A DNA stretch of 64,000 nucleotides from Hyaloperonospora brassicae (lineage: Eukaryota; Oomycota; Peronosporomycetes; Peronosporales; Peronosporaceae). Made by a program: the position numbers and the translations under genes. The DNA is taken from positions 33,438 through 97,437 of the forward strand of contig CANTFL010001025.1 of the NCBI GenBank assembly GCA_947650285.1, written 5' to 3'. Positions 9,747 through 21,800 of this stretch are shown piece by piece (the first letter of the stretch is position 1; every line of letters starts with the position of its first letter). Below the pieces are notes generated by a model that saw only the letters and a program-made list of their open reading frames with translations, ran no database searches and was not told the DNA's origin.

Positions 9747-10329
9747 AACAACGACTTCCATGACACCAACAACCGACCGATCAAGCAGTATATTCCCATT
9801 CAACTACACATGAGATGCATCAAACGTCACTTAGCTACGTTTATTTGCCTTCAGTAGGATCAATTGGAAATAGATGATTTCATCAAGTTTGATCAGGAGA
9901 GAACTGATCATCATCGGCAAACGAACGAGCAAGCAACAACTACACATACACACACATGCAGAGGACCCTGTGTCGAACGACCTGGACGGGTACTTACTTG
10001 TAGGTTGACTGGAGTGCCTCAGACTGACGTGCAAATATATCAGAGATTGATTTCCACCATTGTATCGTTGGTTCTTGCGAATTTTGCTTCATCGGCACTC
10101 CACGCATCAACCTCCAAGTTCCCCGTCCAGTGGCAAGTAACTTCCTACAGTAGCAGCAGCAGAAACAGACACCACAGAGACAAGCAGATAGTCGAGAAGA
10201 TCCACGCTCCGCCAATTTGTCGCTCGAGATATCATCTCAGCGGAAAGAGTGTATTACAATGGCTCAACCCAGAGGGAGCAAGCAGCATACGGCATTCACC
10301 AGCACCTGCACCAAACCTGTTCAGTCCGT

Positions 10330-11053
10330 CTACTTGAGCGGAATGAAACGCGACGAGTTCGTAGCGCCAATACCGGGGCGACCGTGGGTCACTGGCTTGT
10401 ACGAAATGGCAAACTCACCCAGGTAGTGGCCGATCATCTCGGGCTGTCATAACACCGCAATCCACAACCTTTAGATACTACACTCACACGCTATCATCCC
10501 CGCCTACTGACAAGTACACCATCGCGCATCATCACGAAACACATGCAATAACTCTCTGGGTCGCCCCATACACAGAACATCGGCAAGAGGATGGCAGCCG
10601 GGTGTACCACACAAGCGAATCGCTTCGCATAGTACACCACTCTTCGGGTTGTAAGCCAGCACATCCTCCGAGAGCACGCGAGCAGTTCTGGACACATACC
10701 TTGATTTCAATGCCGTTGAACTCCTTGCCATTGTACACACCGACCACCGAGCCAATCATCTCAGGCACGATAATCATGTTACGCAGGTGCGTCTTGATAC
10801 CCTCCGGGCGCTCCATGGGCTTGGCAGCCGCCTTGGCCTTGCGCAGCCGCTTGATCAGAGCCATTGGCTTGCGCTTGAGACCGCGCGAGAAGCGACGACG
10901 GGCACGGGCGTTCACGAGATCCATGAGCTCTTCATGGTTCAAGTCCAGCAGCTTGTCGAGGTCGACGCCACGGTAGCTAAATTTGCGGAACGTGCGCTTC
11001 TTGCGCAGCGCCGCGAGCTCCAGGTTCTTGTCCTCGACAGATTGGTCAGCCAT
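10330..11053 (-). CDS. RPS15: 40S ribosomal protein uS19 (RPS15)
   Basis: Two-exon gene, 155 residues, for the small-subunit protein uS19, which sits at the head of the 40S subunit near the decoding site. Exon 1 is 11053-10700 (118 codons) and ends ...FNGIEIK. A 256-bp GT-AG intron (10699-10444) follows, and exon 2 is 10443-10330, beginning [11 protein letters not shown] and ending SSRFIPLK. The [20 protein letters not shown] start and the GRPGIGAT tail are diagnostic of eukaryotic RPS15. Length matches the family, and both exons are intact. Confidence 0.97.
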
Positions 11054-11325
11054 TGTTTCCAGTAATACACGTCACGCGAGTGCGGCGGTTGGCTGTCATT
11101 GCGGTCGAGGGGATCAATTGACTGGCGCGGAGTGACTGGTGCAGAGCCGGTCGCGTAATTACGGGACCGACTGTCGTTTTTACAGCCCGCGACAAAATAC
11201 AGCGTTTCGTGGTACTAGACTTCTGTGGTCGCGCGCCACCGAACAGCAGCAGCGCGTCACGGATTTCGAAAGGGTACGACGCTGAGACCGCTTGGGGGTA
11301 CGCTGTCTATCGGAAGCGATTGACA
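11054..11325. promoter_or_regulatory. Divergent promoter, RPS15 / Rpp30
   Basis: 272 bp between two divergent start codons, so promoter elements for both a ribosomal protein gene and an RNA-processing gene must lie here. No individual element is assigned. Confidence 0.5.
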
Positions 11326-12493
11326 ATGTACGTGGACCTGAACGTACGCGCCACTGCGCGGGTCTCCGCGCGCGAGCTCCAGCGATGTAAGTGCAGTAGA
11401 CCGTGCGACTCCATTGGCCGTGCCGCTCTAGCTGTTGATCGCTGCTGATGCGAGTGCTGTTGCGTCGTTGTGATTGTTATTGCGTGCGTTGTGTGCTGTG
11501 CCGCTGCAGTGGGGTACGCGTGCGTGTGCGTCAATGTCGACTGCGATGGCTCTGCACAGCAGCTCAAGTCTGTAACAGCGCTGCCAGCGTTGCCTCCGTC
11601 TGCACAGGAAGAGAGACATGACAAGGTGGCGAAGAAGGCCAAGCTCTACACGGCTGTGGTGGGGAAGGGGTTGCAGCTGAAAGACGTCGAGACAGGAGAT
11701 TCAAACGAGCTGCCGAGACAGCGCAAGCGCATTACGCTCAAGATTGAGGAAGTAGCAGATGCGCAAAGACTGGTGAGTAGCAGCGACGAGGAGCGGACGG
11801 GAGTCGTTGCTGGACACTTTGAGCTCGTGGCTGTTGGGTTGCTGTTTTGGCTGATACTGAATGCATGGACCGCATAGATTGGATTGGATGTGGTCAAGGG
11901 ATACGACGTTGTGGCGGTCGAAGCAATGACGCTGAAGGTCTTCCAGTTTCTGTGTGAACAGGCCGACATTGATTTGATCACGTTCGATGTGACGAACCGG
12001 ATACCGTTCCAGATCAAGCGTCCACTGGTTCGAGCAGCTCTGTCCATCGTTGTTGCTTTTGCATTGTCTTATGCAAGCGACGTCATGCTCACACTTGTTA
12101 CTGCGTTGACTTGTTGTTGAATGCGTTGCACAGATTGCGGCTGCTGTCAAGCGTGGGGTATATTTTGAGATCACGTACGTGCCGTGTTTGGGCGACAGCG
12201 CTGGGCGAAGGTACTTCTTCTCCAACGCAAGCCACCTGGTCCGCCTCACAGGCGGCAAAAACCTGGTGTTCTCCAGCGGTGCAACGCGCGATATTCTACT
12301 TCGTTCGCCGTACGACGTCATTAACATTGGCCTCTTGTCGGGACTCAAGTATGGCCAAGCGCGTGACGCGATTTCCACCTCGTGCTTGGCAGTGCTGGAG
12401 CACGCAGACCGTCGCCGAGGAATCATTGGAGGCGTCCAAGTCGAAGTCACCAAGAACAGAGCCATAGAGTCAGATTGTCCTGTTGGCTCGTAA
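11326..12493 (+). CDS. RPP30: Ribonuclease P/MRP protein subunit Rpp30
   Basis: Four-exon gene (11326-11386, 11510-11772, 11878-12027, 12134-12493), 277 residues, all junctions in phase. The product is the TIM-barrel-fold Rpp30/Rpp1 subunit of RNase P and RNase MRP, which process tRNA 5' ends and rRNA in the nucleus. The N-terminal MYVDLNVRA matches the family's first strand. The central DVVAVEAMTLKVFQFLCEQ and DIDLITFDVTNRIPFQIKRPL, then GVYFEITYVPCL, GKNLVFSSGA and PYDVINIGLLSGL, follow human Rpp30 segment by segment. The third intron uses the donor GTTCGA; this choice makes RPL join IAAAVKRG with exactly the spacing of human RPPINVAIDRG. It converges with the POLE3-like gene, with stop codons 38 bp apart. 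Confidence 0.92.
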
Positions 12494-12530
12494 TCAGCAC
12501 CACCTTAGTCTCGTCACCGCGTGATGATCT

Positions 12531-13286
12531 CTATGATTGCTCCATTGCCTCGGCTGAGTCATCTTCCTCACCCTCCATCTGCACTGTCTGACTGCCACGC
12601 TCTTCTTCAGCCGTAGCTCTGTCCTGCCCGTCGTTGACCGCATTGCTCGTATCTGCATCACCGCTGTTATCTTCAACATCCGACGTGTCGTCCACCGACA
12701 TCTCGTCTTCCTCCTTGTCGCTCGTGTCAATCGCCACTTCATCGAGCTTTGCTGCCACTTCACTCGTCGTCTCAGCTCCATCCTCCATCTCAATCGTATC
12801 CTGAAGCTTCCGCTTTCTATCTGCCGCAGCCTTTGTCTCTAACGCAGCAACAACAGGTCAGAACAACGATCCAATCTGTGTCACAAACCCCGAGCGTCAC
12901 CCGACCTTGTACACACGCCTCAATTGGCTCGATAAAGTGCTCGAAATCGGCGTCTCGTAGCGTCTGCAGCACGTCTTTCAACGTGATGGTACTGCGCTTG
13001 TTGGCCAACGACATCTCGTGCGCGCTGCATGTCGAACAACACGTCCAATAAACACGTACGGCAGGAGATACGTCACGTAACTATCGGACTCAACTACGAA
13101 GTCTGTCACTCAATCTCATCTGTGTCCAAAGATACAGTTGCTCACGCACAGGGACGCCAAGTACAGCGTAAATACACTAGTAGCCGAGTTTATCGTCCGT
13201 TGTGCCTCTCGCGTTACGATCGCGCGGTCCGGCAGCGCCTTCTTGATGGCACGCGCTGTCAAGCTCGCGGCGTGCTCGTGCTCCAT
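12531..13286 (-). CDS. Histone-fold protein, POLE3/DPB4/CHRAC17-like
   Basis: Three-exon gene (13286-13150, 13024-12906, 12838-12531), 187 residues, GT-AG junctions in phase. Residues ~9-85 form an H2B/NF-YB-like histone fold. Recognisable parts are the helix containing AIKKALPD, VTREAQRTINSATSVFTLYL, then ITLKDVLQTLRDADFEHFIEP. These align to POLE3 (DNA polymerase epsilon subunit 3, also in the CHRAC remodeller) across the exon junctions. The C-terminal ~95 residues are highly acidic (EED, DDTSD, EGEEDD runs), as in POLE3. The partner would be a POLE4/CHRAC15-type protein. NF-YB or Dr1 are less likely because the POLE3 arrangement of helix spacing and acidic tail fits better. Confidence 0.85.
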
Positions 13287-13489
13287 GTCGATTGCGTACC
13301 CGAGTTACACGCTCACGTACCCAAAGTGACACGGTCGCGTACCCTAAGTGACACTCTCCGGTAACCAAGTTGCATACGACGGACCTAAGTACCACATTCA
13401 CGTACCTAAGTGATACGATTGCGTACCTAAGCAATACGTACCCTGGTTACCCGCGACGTACCCTCAGGTCCGTGACACCGTCAGTGCCA
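13287..13489. promoter_or_regulatory. Divergent promoter with repeated CGTACCYAAGTGAYAC motifs
   Basis: The 203 bp between two divergent starts are packed with about six degenerate copies of a ~16-bp motif (CGTACC-YAAGT-GAYAC and variants) at 20-40-bp spacing between 13295 and 13463. They lie in one orientation. They may be transcription-factor sites or simply a decayed minisatellite. Confidence 0.6.
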
Positions 13490-15384
13490 ATGAGCTGCGT
13501 CACGGCCGCGGAGCTCGCAGCGTGTGTCGCGACGCTGCAAAAGCTGCACGGAGACGAGGCGCACGAGCTCTTCCAGTCGTCGCCACTCTTCAAGCCTCTG
13601 CGGACGGTGCTGATCCCGTTTCTTTCCGAGTTGCGCGCCAAGTTCTATCACGGCCACTCGACAGCCACTGACTCGTCACGACAGCAGCGAAAACGCGCCA
13701 AGAAAGTCGAGCGAGCGCGGCAAAAGGCGCTGGACCAGCAGTTCGTGAACAAGACGGCGCTGCGGGCCGAGCGGATCGCGCGATTGGCAGTGCTACAGAC
13801 ACAGAATCCGCTGCTGGCGCACGTCCCGGACGGCGTCGCTACCGCAGATGAGCCGCTGCTGTTGACGGAGAAAGGAGACAAGAAAGAGGACAGAGCTGTC
13901 GGAGAGAAGCAGGAGACGCAACAGTTGCACTATCATCGAGCGTGCTACACGTGCAAAGTCCGCTTCCGCCAACTGCACCATTTCTACGACCGATTGTGTC
14001 CGTCGTGTGCCGAGCTGAACTACAAGAAGCGGCTGCAAAGTGCAGATTTGAATGGATACGTTGCAGTGGTTACTGGTGCACGGGTAAAGATCGGGTACGA
14101 GATCACGCTCAAGCTGCTGCGAGGTGGAGCGACTGTCATAGCGACCACGCGGTTCCCAAAAGACGCGGCGCTTCGATATGCGAAAGAGAAGGACTTTGAA
14201 CGCTGGAAGGACCGACTGCAAGTCTATGGCATGGATTTCCGTGATTTGGGTGTGATTGACAGGTTTATGGATCATTTGATGCAAACGTACGGAAGACTGG
14301 ACATTTTGATCAACAACGCAACGCAAACCATTCGGAGACCCGTGCATTACTACAAGCATCTGATCGCGCGGGAGATGGCGCCGCTTGACGATGACCTGGC
14401 TCGCGTGGGTCAGATTTTGCGAGGCAATGCTAATCTTCTAGGTTGCAGCAGTGCTGCCGTCAATGTGAAAAGCGGCAATGTTGCTGTCAACAGCGCCGCG
14501 ATCGTCAGCACGAACGGTGAATCTTTGACAGCGATGTATTCTTCCGCACCGACGTCCGTGCATCTCGCACAGATGCCACTTGTTGCTGAGGACCAGCAAT
14601 CCGATGAAACGGCGGCGTTGTTCCCCACTGGTCAGGTGGACCACAACCAGCAGCAAGTAGATCTGCGCACGTCGAACTCGTGGGTCCAGAACATCAACCA
14701 GGTCGAGACCATTGGTGAGTAGTCAATGCGACGATGCGTCGGACACCGTTGACGAGTTTCTCGCTGACGTGTATGCTACTGTAGAGCTGGTCGAAGTGTT
14801 TGCCATCAACACAATGGCACCGTTTATCCTGAACAAGCGTGCGATTCCGCTCCTCGAGAAGGTACACGAGACATTGCTGATGCAATGCGTCGCTCGTGTT
14901 GACATGTTGTGTCGCTTTCCCGTGCTGTACAGAGCTCGAACGCACACCGCTTTATTATCAACGTTAGCGCTATGGAAGGCAAGTTTTACCGGAACAAGAC
15001 GCCGAATCACCCGCACACAAACATGGCCAAGGCAGCAGCAAACATGATGACGAGAACGTGTGCGGAAGACCTTGCGCGCAAAGGAATCTACATGAACAGC
15101 GTCGACACGGTACGAGCATCTATATTGCCCTGCGAGCACGTGTGTGTCAGGCCCTCATCCGTGCTGTGCTGTTGTGTGCGATGTAGGGCTGGATCAACGA
15201 CGAGAATCCGCGAGATGTGGCTGTCCGTATTGCCGATGCCCATAACTTCCAGACGCCTCTGGATGAGGTCGATGCTGCTGCTCGTGTACTCGACCCGATC
15301 TTTGCAATGTTCCAAGACGGCCACACCGTCGTCAAACCTGTCTATGGTCAGTTTCTGAAGGACTATACAGTCTCCGAGTGGTAG
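13490..15384 (+). CDS. Zinc-ribbon short-chain dehydrogenase/reductase
   Basis: Four exons (13490-14714, 14785-14861, 14933-15109, 15187-15384), 558 residues, all phases consistent. The first ~140 residues are helical and basic. They lead into CYTCKVRF...CPSCAEL, a CxxC/CxxC zinc ribbon (about residues 154-185). The SDR Rossmann domain starts at [14 protein letters not shown] (TGxxxxIG cofactor loop) and continues with [14 protein letters not shown] (NNA motif) and [14 protein letters not shown] (active-site Ser). The usual YxxxK reads TNMAK in the stretch [13 protein letters not shown], so the catalytic tyrosine position is Thr. Related fused proteins with NHPHTNMAK occur in other eukaryotes as I recall, so this may be a family trait. 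Substrate unknown; a redox or structural role is open. An acidic, low-complexity insert precedes the first intron. Confidence 0.85.
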
Positions 15385-16522
15385 GCTGTTTTTGGATCAT
15401 CGGCACCGACTGTATCATCGGTCAATTGCCAAAGAGAGGCATGGGACTTTATGTTGAAAGCTGCGATGCAGGAGGACTTGTCTACAGCATCGACGCCAAG
15501 TAGCAAGGAAAGGTCTTATGGGTACAACGGAATAGATCTGAATGCGACGGCAGAAGGTCCGAGCGAGAGGCGATGCGCTGAGGCCGCTAACTTGTCACAC
15601 GTAGTGACACAAGAGAGAGCACTCGACTTGCCCTTGTTTTGCGTCGTCACGTCGTGTGTCGTGGTGCGAACAGTCGTACCAGCTGGCAGGCAAAGCTGAG
15701 GGACCATCACTCTGGCCGGTCCACCCAAGCACTGGAAAAAAGGCAACAAGTTTCTGCTCTTCTCGATCGACAGCCGCTCTATTCTGACAGTGACGATGCA
15801 GTAAAAGAGCCTGTGGACGGCTGCACCGGCTTCAGCTGCAGCGCTGACATGAACCATAACTCACACAGCTGTTATGCACACGTCTGTCTATCTGTCTGTC
15901 TGTCTATCTGTCTGTCTGTCTGTCTGTCTGTCTGCATCACGCGACAACTTCGCGACGTCGACAACGCCAGAAACAGCCGTTGTTCGTTGCGTTACTTTTG
16001 TGTTTATTGTATGGGCCGTGAGGGGTCGACGCGCGAGAAATGATTGCGACAGACCCAAAGCGATTGTTCGTTCAGATTTCCACGCGAGCGCCGGCGGGTC
16101 CCCCGTCAAATCCGATCGTCTCGGTCCGTTTTCTACTGACAGGATCTGCCTGCACCAAACGCACTCCACGTCCGGATTCAGTTGGCAAAAAAAGCGACAC
16201 GAAACATCCAAAGTAGCAGCAGAAGTAGCCAAAGCGGCTGAAGTAGTAGCAGTAGCAGGAGCAACGACGTCGCGGACGTGATGGGCGGGGCTCAATCGTG
16301 GCTATGCGGGACCAACTTGGGGCGAGAAGATAACCTCTTGCAGTCCGTCCATCGGCGCACGAATGGGTTCACACACACCCGAGAGGTGCACACGGTCAGC
16401 TTGAGACCGGTGATCGCATCTGCACCGCAGGTAGACGACGACGTGTATTGGTTGTAACTGTGTACATGAGGTTTGTGTACAAAACTCTGATGGGTCTGAC
16501 ACGACGCTGCGTGAGGCTTTAG
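15385..16522. other. Spacer with TCTG microsatellite
   Basis: About 1.1 kb with no convincing gene. The frame at 15451-15699 and others have no recognised features. A TCTG/TCTA tetranucleotide array lies at 15886-15934. Confidence 0.5.
15886..15934. repeat. (TCTG)n microsatellite
   Basis: Roughly twelve tandem TCTG units with two TCTA variants. The same tetranucleotide appears in shorter arrays near 25661 and in UGGT intron 1 near 36625. Confidence 0.9.
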
Positions 16523-18074
16523 ATGATCAAGTTGCAGGGCCCGTCGTACAGTAGCGGCAGTCTGGACGCAAAGTACGAGATGCTGGATGAGATTGGTGGG
16601 TCGATGGACTGGACCTCTGTGCGCCGTCTTTGCTGAGACTGACTGCGACTGCTACTGCTACTGCTGGTGCCTCTTGTTGTGCAGGACATGGAGGCACGTC
16701 GGTCGTGTACAAGTGTCGTGAACGGCGCTCGGGTGTCGTCCGAGCGTGCAAGATCATTGACCGACGCGTCGTTGAGAAAGAACACAATGGCGCGATGGAG
16801 CAACTGCAAGTGCGTTACGAGTGCGCGTGTGTGTGTGTGTGTGGTTGACAGTGTGAAGCATGGATCGAATGGGCGGGGATGTCTGTGCTGGAGATCTGAT
16901 GTTGTCGTGCTGATGGGGTCACGGTGTTGTTGTGTGCAGGTGGAAATTCAAGTCTTGCAGTCGCTGAGGCATCCGAATATCATTCATATCGAAGACGTGT
17001 ACTTGTCGGGATCGAAGATCTGCATGGTATGCAAAGAGACGCCTTTTGTTCGTCATTTTGTTACAGGAAAACTTACTGGTTTGTGTGCGCCCTCGGGCAG
17101 GTGACCGAGTACATGGGCGGCGGTGAGCTGTTTGATTACGTCGTCGATAGGGGGACACTGTCCGAGGTGGAAGCAAGCACAATCGTTCGACAGATCACGT
17201 CGGCGGTCGCCTACTTGCACGCACGTGGAATCATACACCGTGACCTGAAACCAGGTGGGTCTATCTGGCTGTCAGGTGGTGGTAGAGTTTGCGTTTTACA
17301 CCTACCGCGTGCTCATTGGGCTTGTACGTGCTGTCGAACAGAGAACGTTATGCTGACGAGCAAATCGCGCGGAGCAGATGTAAAGATCATTGACTTCGGT
17401 CTAGCCAAGTTACTGGATGCGGATGGCGAGACAGCTTCGTTCCTGGGAACTAGGGGTTATCTAGCGCCTGAGATGCTGCAGCGTCAGGCGTACTCCATGT
17501 CCGTGGACATGTGGGCGCTGGGAATCATCGTTTACATTTTGCTCTGTGGTTGCCTACCCTTCGATGATGAGAGCAGCAAAATTGCCAACGACAAAGCAGC
17601 TCGGGTAGGTGGCGCGGTCATTGGCAGACGTGCTAGAGACCACGTCGATGTCAACAAGTCACTCATTCGTTGTGTTTATGCAGGCAAGGTTTGGTCTCCG
17701 CTTTCCTCGTTGGGCGAATGGTTTATCAGAGAGTGCAAAAGATTTACTCCGACAACTGCTTGGTATGTACAGCAGCAGCTCATTTTCTGATGGGATCAAA
17801 CGACTCGTGCTCATTTGCTCTTCGCTGTCTGGCAGAGGTGAACTCAGCCAATCGATACTCGGCAGAGCAAACGCTAGCACATCCGTGGGTCACGGGTGCT
17901 CGCACATCCAACAAGTACTTGAAGTCGCCTAATTACCTTCGCACGATCAAACAGGAACAAGTTCGGGAGAAGATGAACAGCCGCGCGAATGGCATGCCAC
18001 TGCCGCATGGCAATGACATGGAAGCGTGCCCCAGCAACAACCTATCGATCAGCGTCCGAAGACAGTCGCGCTGA
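16523..18074 (+). CDS. CaMK-type serine/threonine protein kinase
   Basis: Seven exons (16523-16595, 16685-16809, 16940-17026, 17101-17254, 17342-17604, 17684-17762, 17836-18074), 339 residues, all GT-AG and in phase. The kinase domain is complete: GHGGTSVVYK glycine loop, RACKII (VAIK-type Lys), HRDLKPENVML catalytic loop, KIIDFGLAK, GTRGYLAPE activation segment, DMWALGIIVYILLCG, HPW at the domain end. The FDYVVDRGTLSE and YLHARGIIHRD segments are typical of calcium/calmodulin-dependent and related kinases. The C-terminal tail (~60 residues) has SPNYLRTIKQEQVREKM, a possible regulatory helix, but no EF hands. A TAG lies immediately upstream of the start in frame; it could also be a splice acceptor, so a further 5' exon is not excluded. 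Confidence 0.9.
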
Positions 18075-18880
18075 GTGGTGTATCATACTCGCAAAAACGT
18101 CGCATGCAGTCTAATATGCAGTACACTGACGACAACGACAGGCTTTCGTCGTTACGTTTTGAGCAGTGCTGCCGATCACTGCCGCTTTGCAGCAGCAAAC
18201 GTGACGCAAAAGCAGTGTAAGCGAACAGAGACTGACCGGTCAGCACACGAAAGCAGGTCGTGCGTCGGTTCTAAATCAGGAAGCTTCGTTTGAATCATCG
18301 CAGCAATGAACGTTTTGGGGTATTCTCGCTCGTGTCAGAAACACCATGCAAAACTAGCCCCCGCGGCGCATCCTTGTTGCTGCTAGATTTAGAAACACCT
18401 GCCTAAATTCTTTGCTTGCGACAGAAGTAGTTGCTACTTGAGGTCACCCGATCGAGAGAGAAAAAAATAAGTCGAGCAACGGACTAAATAAAATATTATC
18501 ATTAAACGCAGCTTTTGCATCGCTTGTCTCGCCTTCATTTGCTCATTTGCGTCGTCGAGTCCGCACGCGCTCTGCCACTCAGGAAGAACCGGCAGCAAAA
18601 AAGAGGAAAGAAAACGACCACTGCAGGCGCTGGAGAAGAAAGCACGTGGACAGATTGTAGCCATCTGCGACCTTTGTCTCTTCGGGTAGTCTGTCGTCCT
18701 CGTGTAGCTCAGTTTGTGCGCTCGGTTAAGACGCCGTCGACAAGGGGCAAAGACTGTACCCATCTGCGTATCCTTTTCTTGCTCGACTGTGCTGAACACC
18801 CGTCGCGATGCGACGCTCGACGCGACTCGAGGCCGCGTCGACGGGCCGAGCCCCGCGCATGTCGAAATTGATTGCACAAC
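18075..18880. other. Spacer between kinase and helicase genes
   Basis: About 800 bp with no gene recognised. It presumably holds the kinase 3' UTR and the helicase promoter. Confidence 0.5.
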
Positions 18881-21800
18881 ATGCGCAACTTGTGCGTCAG
18901 GTCCGTGCTAGAGCAACTTAAGAGCACCTTTGCGTCGATAGATACGCTTCTCTTTTTGCAGTGGGAAGCAAAAGAGTATATGGACTAGAAGCATAGAGAA
19001 CGATAGTCAGAACGAGGTGGAAGCTGAGATGTGTCCTTTTACTTACTGCGTTTTCTTCTTCTCTCTTTCTTTCGTGACCGTGTCTGCTGTAGGGTACAGA
19101 AGAGTCAGATGACGAGTGGAAACCCGATGGAACAGCCGCCGCCGCCGACGATGAGGAAGATGGGGAATCGTCAGACTTGACGTCGTCGTCGGAGGAAGAA
19201 GAAGAAACGACCAAGCGGCGTGTTCGAGTGAACAAGAGAAAGGTCTTGGACAGTGACAGCTCTGATCAGGAGAAGAAGACTACTGGACGTCGGTCGAAAA
19301 TGAAAAAGATGAAGAGAGTCAAACGTCCGGTCAAAGCGCTGTCAAATGCGCCGCCTCTACGGAAGGGACACAAGACGAGTATACCAGCTACGAAGCGTTC
19401 TACCGATGAGGTCAAGACTGAGGCGAACCGGCATGGACCTATGACCAAGTCGATGAAAGAAAAGGACAAAACGTCGGATACACATCGACGGCCGATGAAG
19501 CAGCAGAAGCGTGCCACTGTGCATATAAAAGATGACCGCGTGGTGCAACAGACCACGGTATCGCACAGCGGTGTGCCATCGAATTATACACTGGACAACT
19601 TTTTTGACGAAATACTGGAGTGGAGTTTTTTCGAGGCGTTGAGGCAAGAAGCACAGGGCAGTCATTCACATGGTACAGACGCGACGAACGAAGGATCTGA
19701 GAAGGGTGACGTTGAGCAAGTACCGAGCAAGTTTCGGTCGTACGAGCACTACTTTTCGGTATGGAAACCGCTCGCGCTGGAAGAAGTACAAGCGCAGACA
19801 ATCAACGCCGTCACGACGGATAATCCTAGCCCGATCTCGGTCACTGTAAAAGGTTTTGGAGCGACATTCATCTCTAAGAGCTGCAAGGTTCGTGTAGACC
19901 TGAGGAAGCAAAACGCGTCGGGTATGCGGCGCCATCCGCTCTCCGAGTTCTATGCGAACGATCTGGTGCTTATCTCACCAGATGCAGGCTATTTCCGTAC
20001 AGCTTTGGCCCCGTTGAGAGGTGGCCATGGTAAGAAGGGCGAAGCAAATAAGGAAGCCGCAACGGGTCCTCCTGTTGGGTTCCTGGCAATTGTGGCAACC
20101 CAGAGAGCGTCAAAAGAGGGGCTGACTATGACCATCTTGAGATCCGGATGGGGAGCATTGGAGAAAGAGAAGAGCACCTATCTGTTCAAGCTCAATAACC
20201 TGGTCACCAGCGTCCGCGAGTTCCGTGCGCTTTGTGACTGTAGTCATTACGGGCTGCTACCGCTGCTATTGTCAGGCAAGCACAAGCAAGAGAATATGCA
20301 GCTTGATTCACTTGGGCTTAAGTATGTCCAATGGCTCTCGAGAACTTTCAACGACTCGCAACGAGAAGCCATTACAGCAGCCGCAACATCAGAAGGGTTC
20401 ACTTTGATAAAAGGTCCTCCAGGCACAGGCAAAACCACAACGCTCAAAGGCCTGCTCAACTCATTGCATTTGCGCGAGTACAATCGGTATTACAACGCCG
20501 TACTAGATGTGGCGCGTCGTCCGGATAATGAGACCGCAAAAGCATGGGCGCAGGTGGGAAATGAAAAGCCCCACATTCTAGTTACCGCGCCATCCAATGC
20601 TGCTGTCGACAACATCGTTAGCAAGGTGATCGAAGAGGGATTTTGTGATGGCGAAGGACGACGGTACTTTCCTAAAATCGTTCGCGTTGGACGAGGCTTG
20701 GTACGTTTGCTGTTCCCGACATGTGTAGTATGCGTGGTCCCTGACATCTTTTTCTCTATGTTTCATTTTATTCCATAGAGTGCAAATGTGCAAAGCGTTG
20801 GCTTGGAAAACCAAGTCGACCAAATTTGTAGCCAACCACTTGATGTGCTTGAGGGCCAAATCAATCGCTTGCGGCACGAGCTGGTGGTGGTACGTACAAT
20901 GCGTTTGTAGCGGTAGTGTCGTTCGGTGAAGATTATGACGTGCTGTCGATTGTCAAGGTGGAGCGTGACTCGCTTATGCTACGAGATCAGTTGCGGGATA
21001 TCGTTGCTTGGATCGAGCACGATCCGGTGAAGGCGTTGGAAGAGATCGCTCAAGCGGAAGCGCAGCGAAACAAGCCTGCAGCATCCGCACTTGTTTCGGC
21101 TTCGTTGCCGCAACTCCCTCCGCTTCCACAGCCACAAGAAATGCCTTCCTCTTCTACTGCTGACCTCGTATCGCCACCACCTCTGCCGCCGTCCCGACAA
21201 GTATCACTATATCCGACTTCCCCTCCGCCGCCTCCCTCTCCCCCAGCTTCTAGACCCGCTACTGGGCGTTCTTGTCCAGAAGACGCAAGCGCAGTAGTTG
21301 ACCCTGGTTGTGATACCGTCGATATCAGAGGAGACGATATCGATATGCCGGAAGAAGAGGAAGAAGATGAGGCATTTCCTGCTTCGTTTGGAGCTCCACC
21401 GCCGGTGTGGGATGAGCAACACGAGATGTTTAATGCTCGAGCGAGTGGACAGGCTTTGGACGCGTTTCTGGATGATGGCAGTAATTCTGAAGAAGATGAA
21501 CCGCTCCCGGGTGGAGCGAGTGCCGATAAAAGTCAAGACCAGGAGGAGCGTGGCAAGTCGTTATCTTCTGCCTCCCGTTTGCAGACAGATACTGGAATGT
21601 CTGGTGAAAACGATGAAAAGAAGTGTCACAACGATCGTGCAGCCGCATCGTCAGCTAGTGATCCTATTGTAGTCGACGATGACAGCAGTGACGACACGCC
21701 TGATCAGGACGAACCCTTACCAGGACAAGAACCAAGCGCCGAATATCGCAAGCAGGACGAGGAGCTGTTATTCTTGACGGGGCAGCCAAACGGAAGTCAA

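Larger units (their letters stand above)
8674..10329. other. Gene-free spacer with tandem repeats
   Basis: About 1.65 kb between the phosphoesterase and RPS15 genes. It contains a four-copy 47-bp tandem repeat (8907-9115) and a two-copy 42-bp repeat (9663-9746). The remaining open frames are short and I see no protein family. Confidence 0.55.

Noticed and set aside
15886..15934. TCTG array as part of a CRISPR-like or regulatory array
   Set aside because: A plain tetranucleotide microsatellite without spacers; the genome is eukaryotic.
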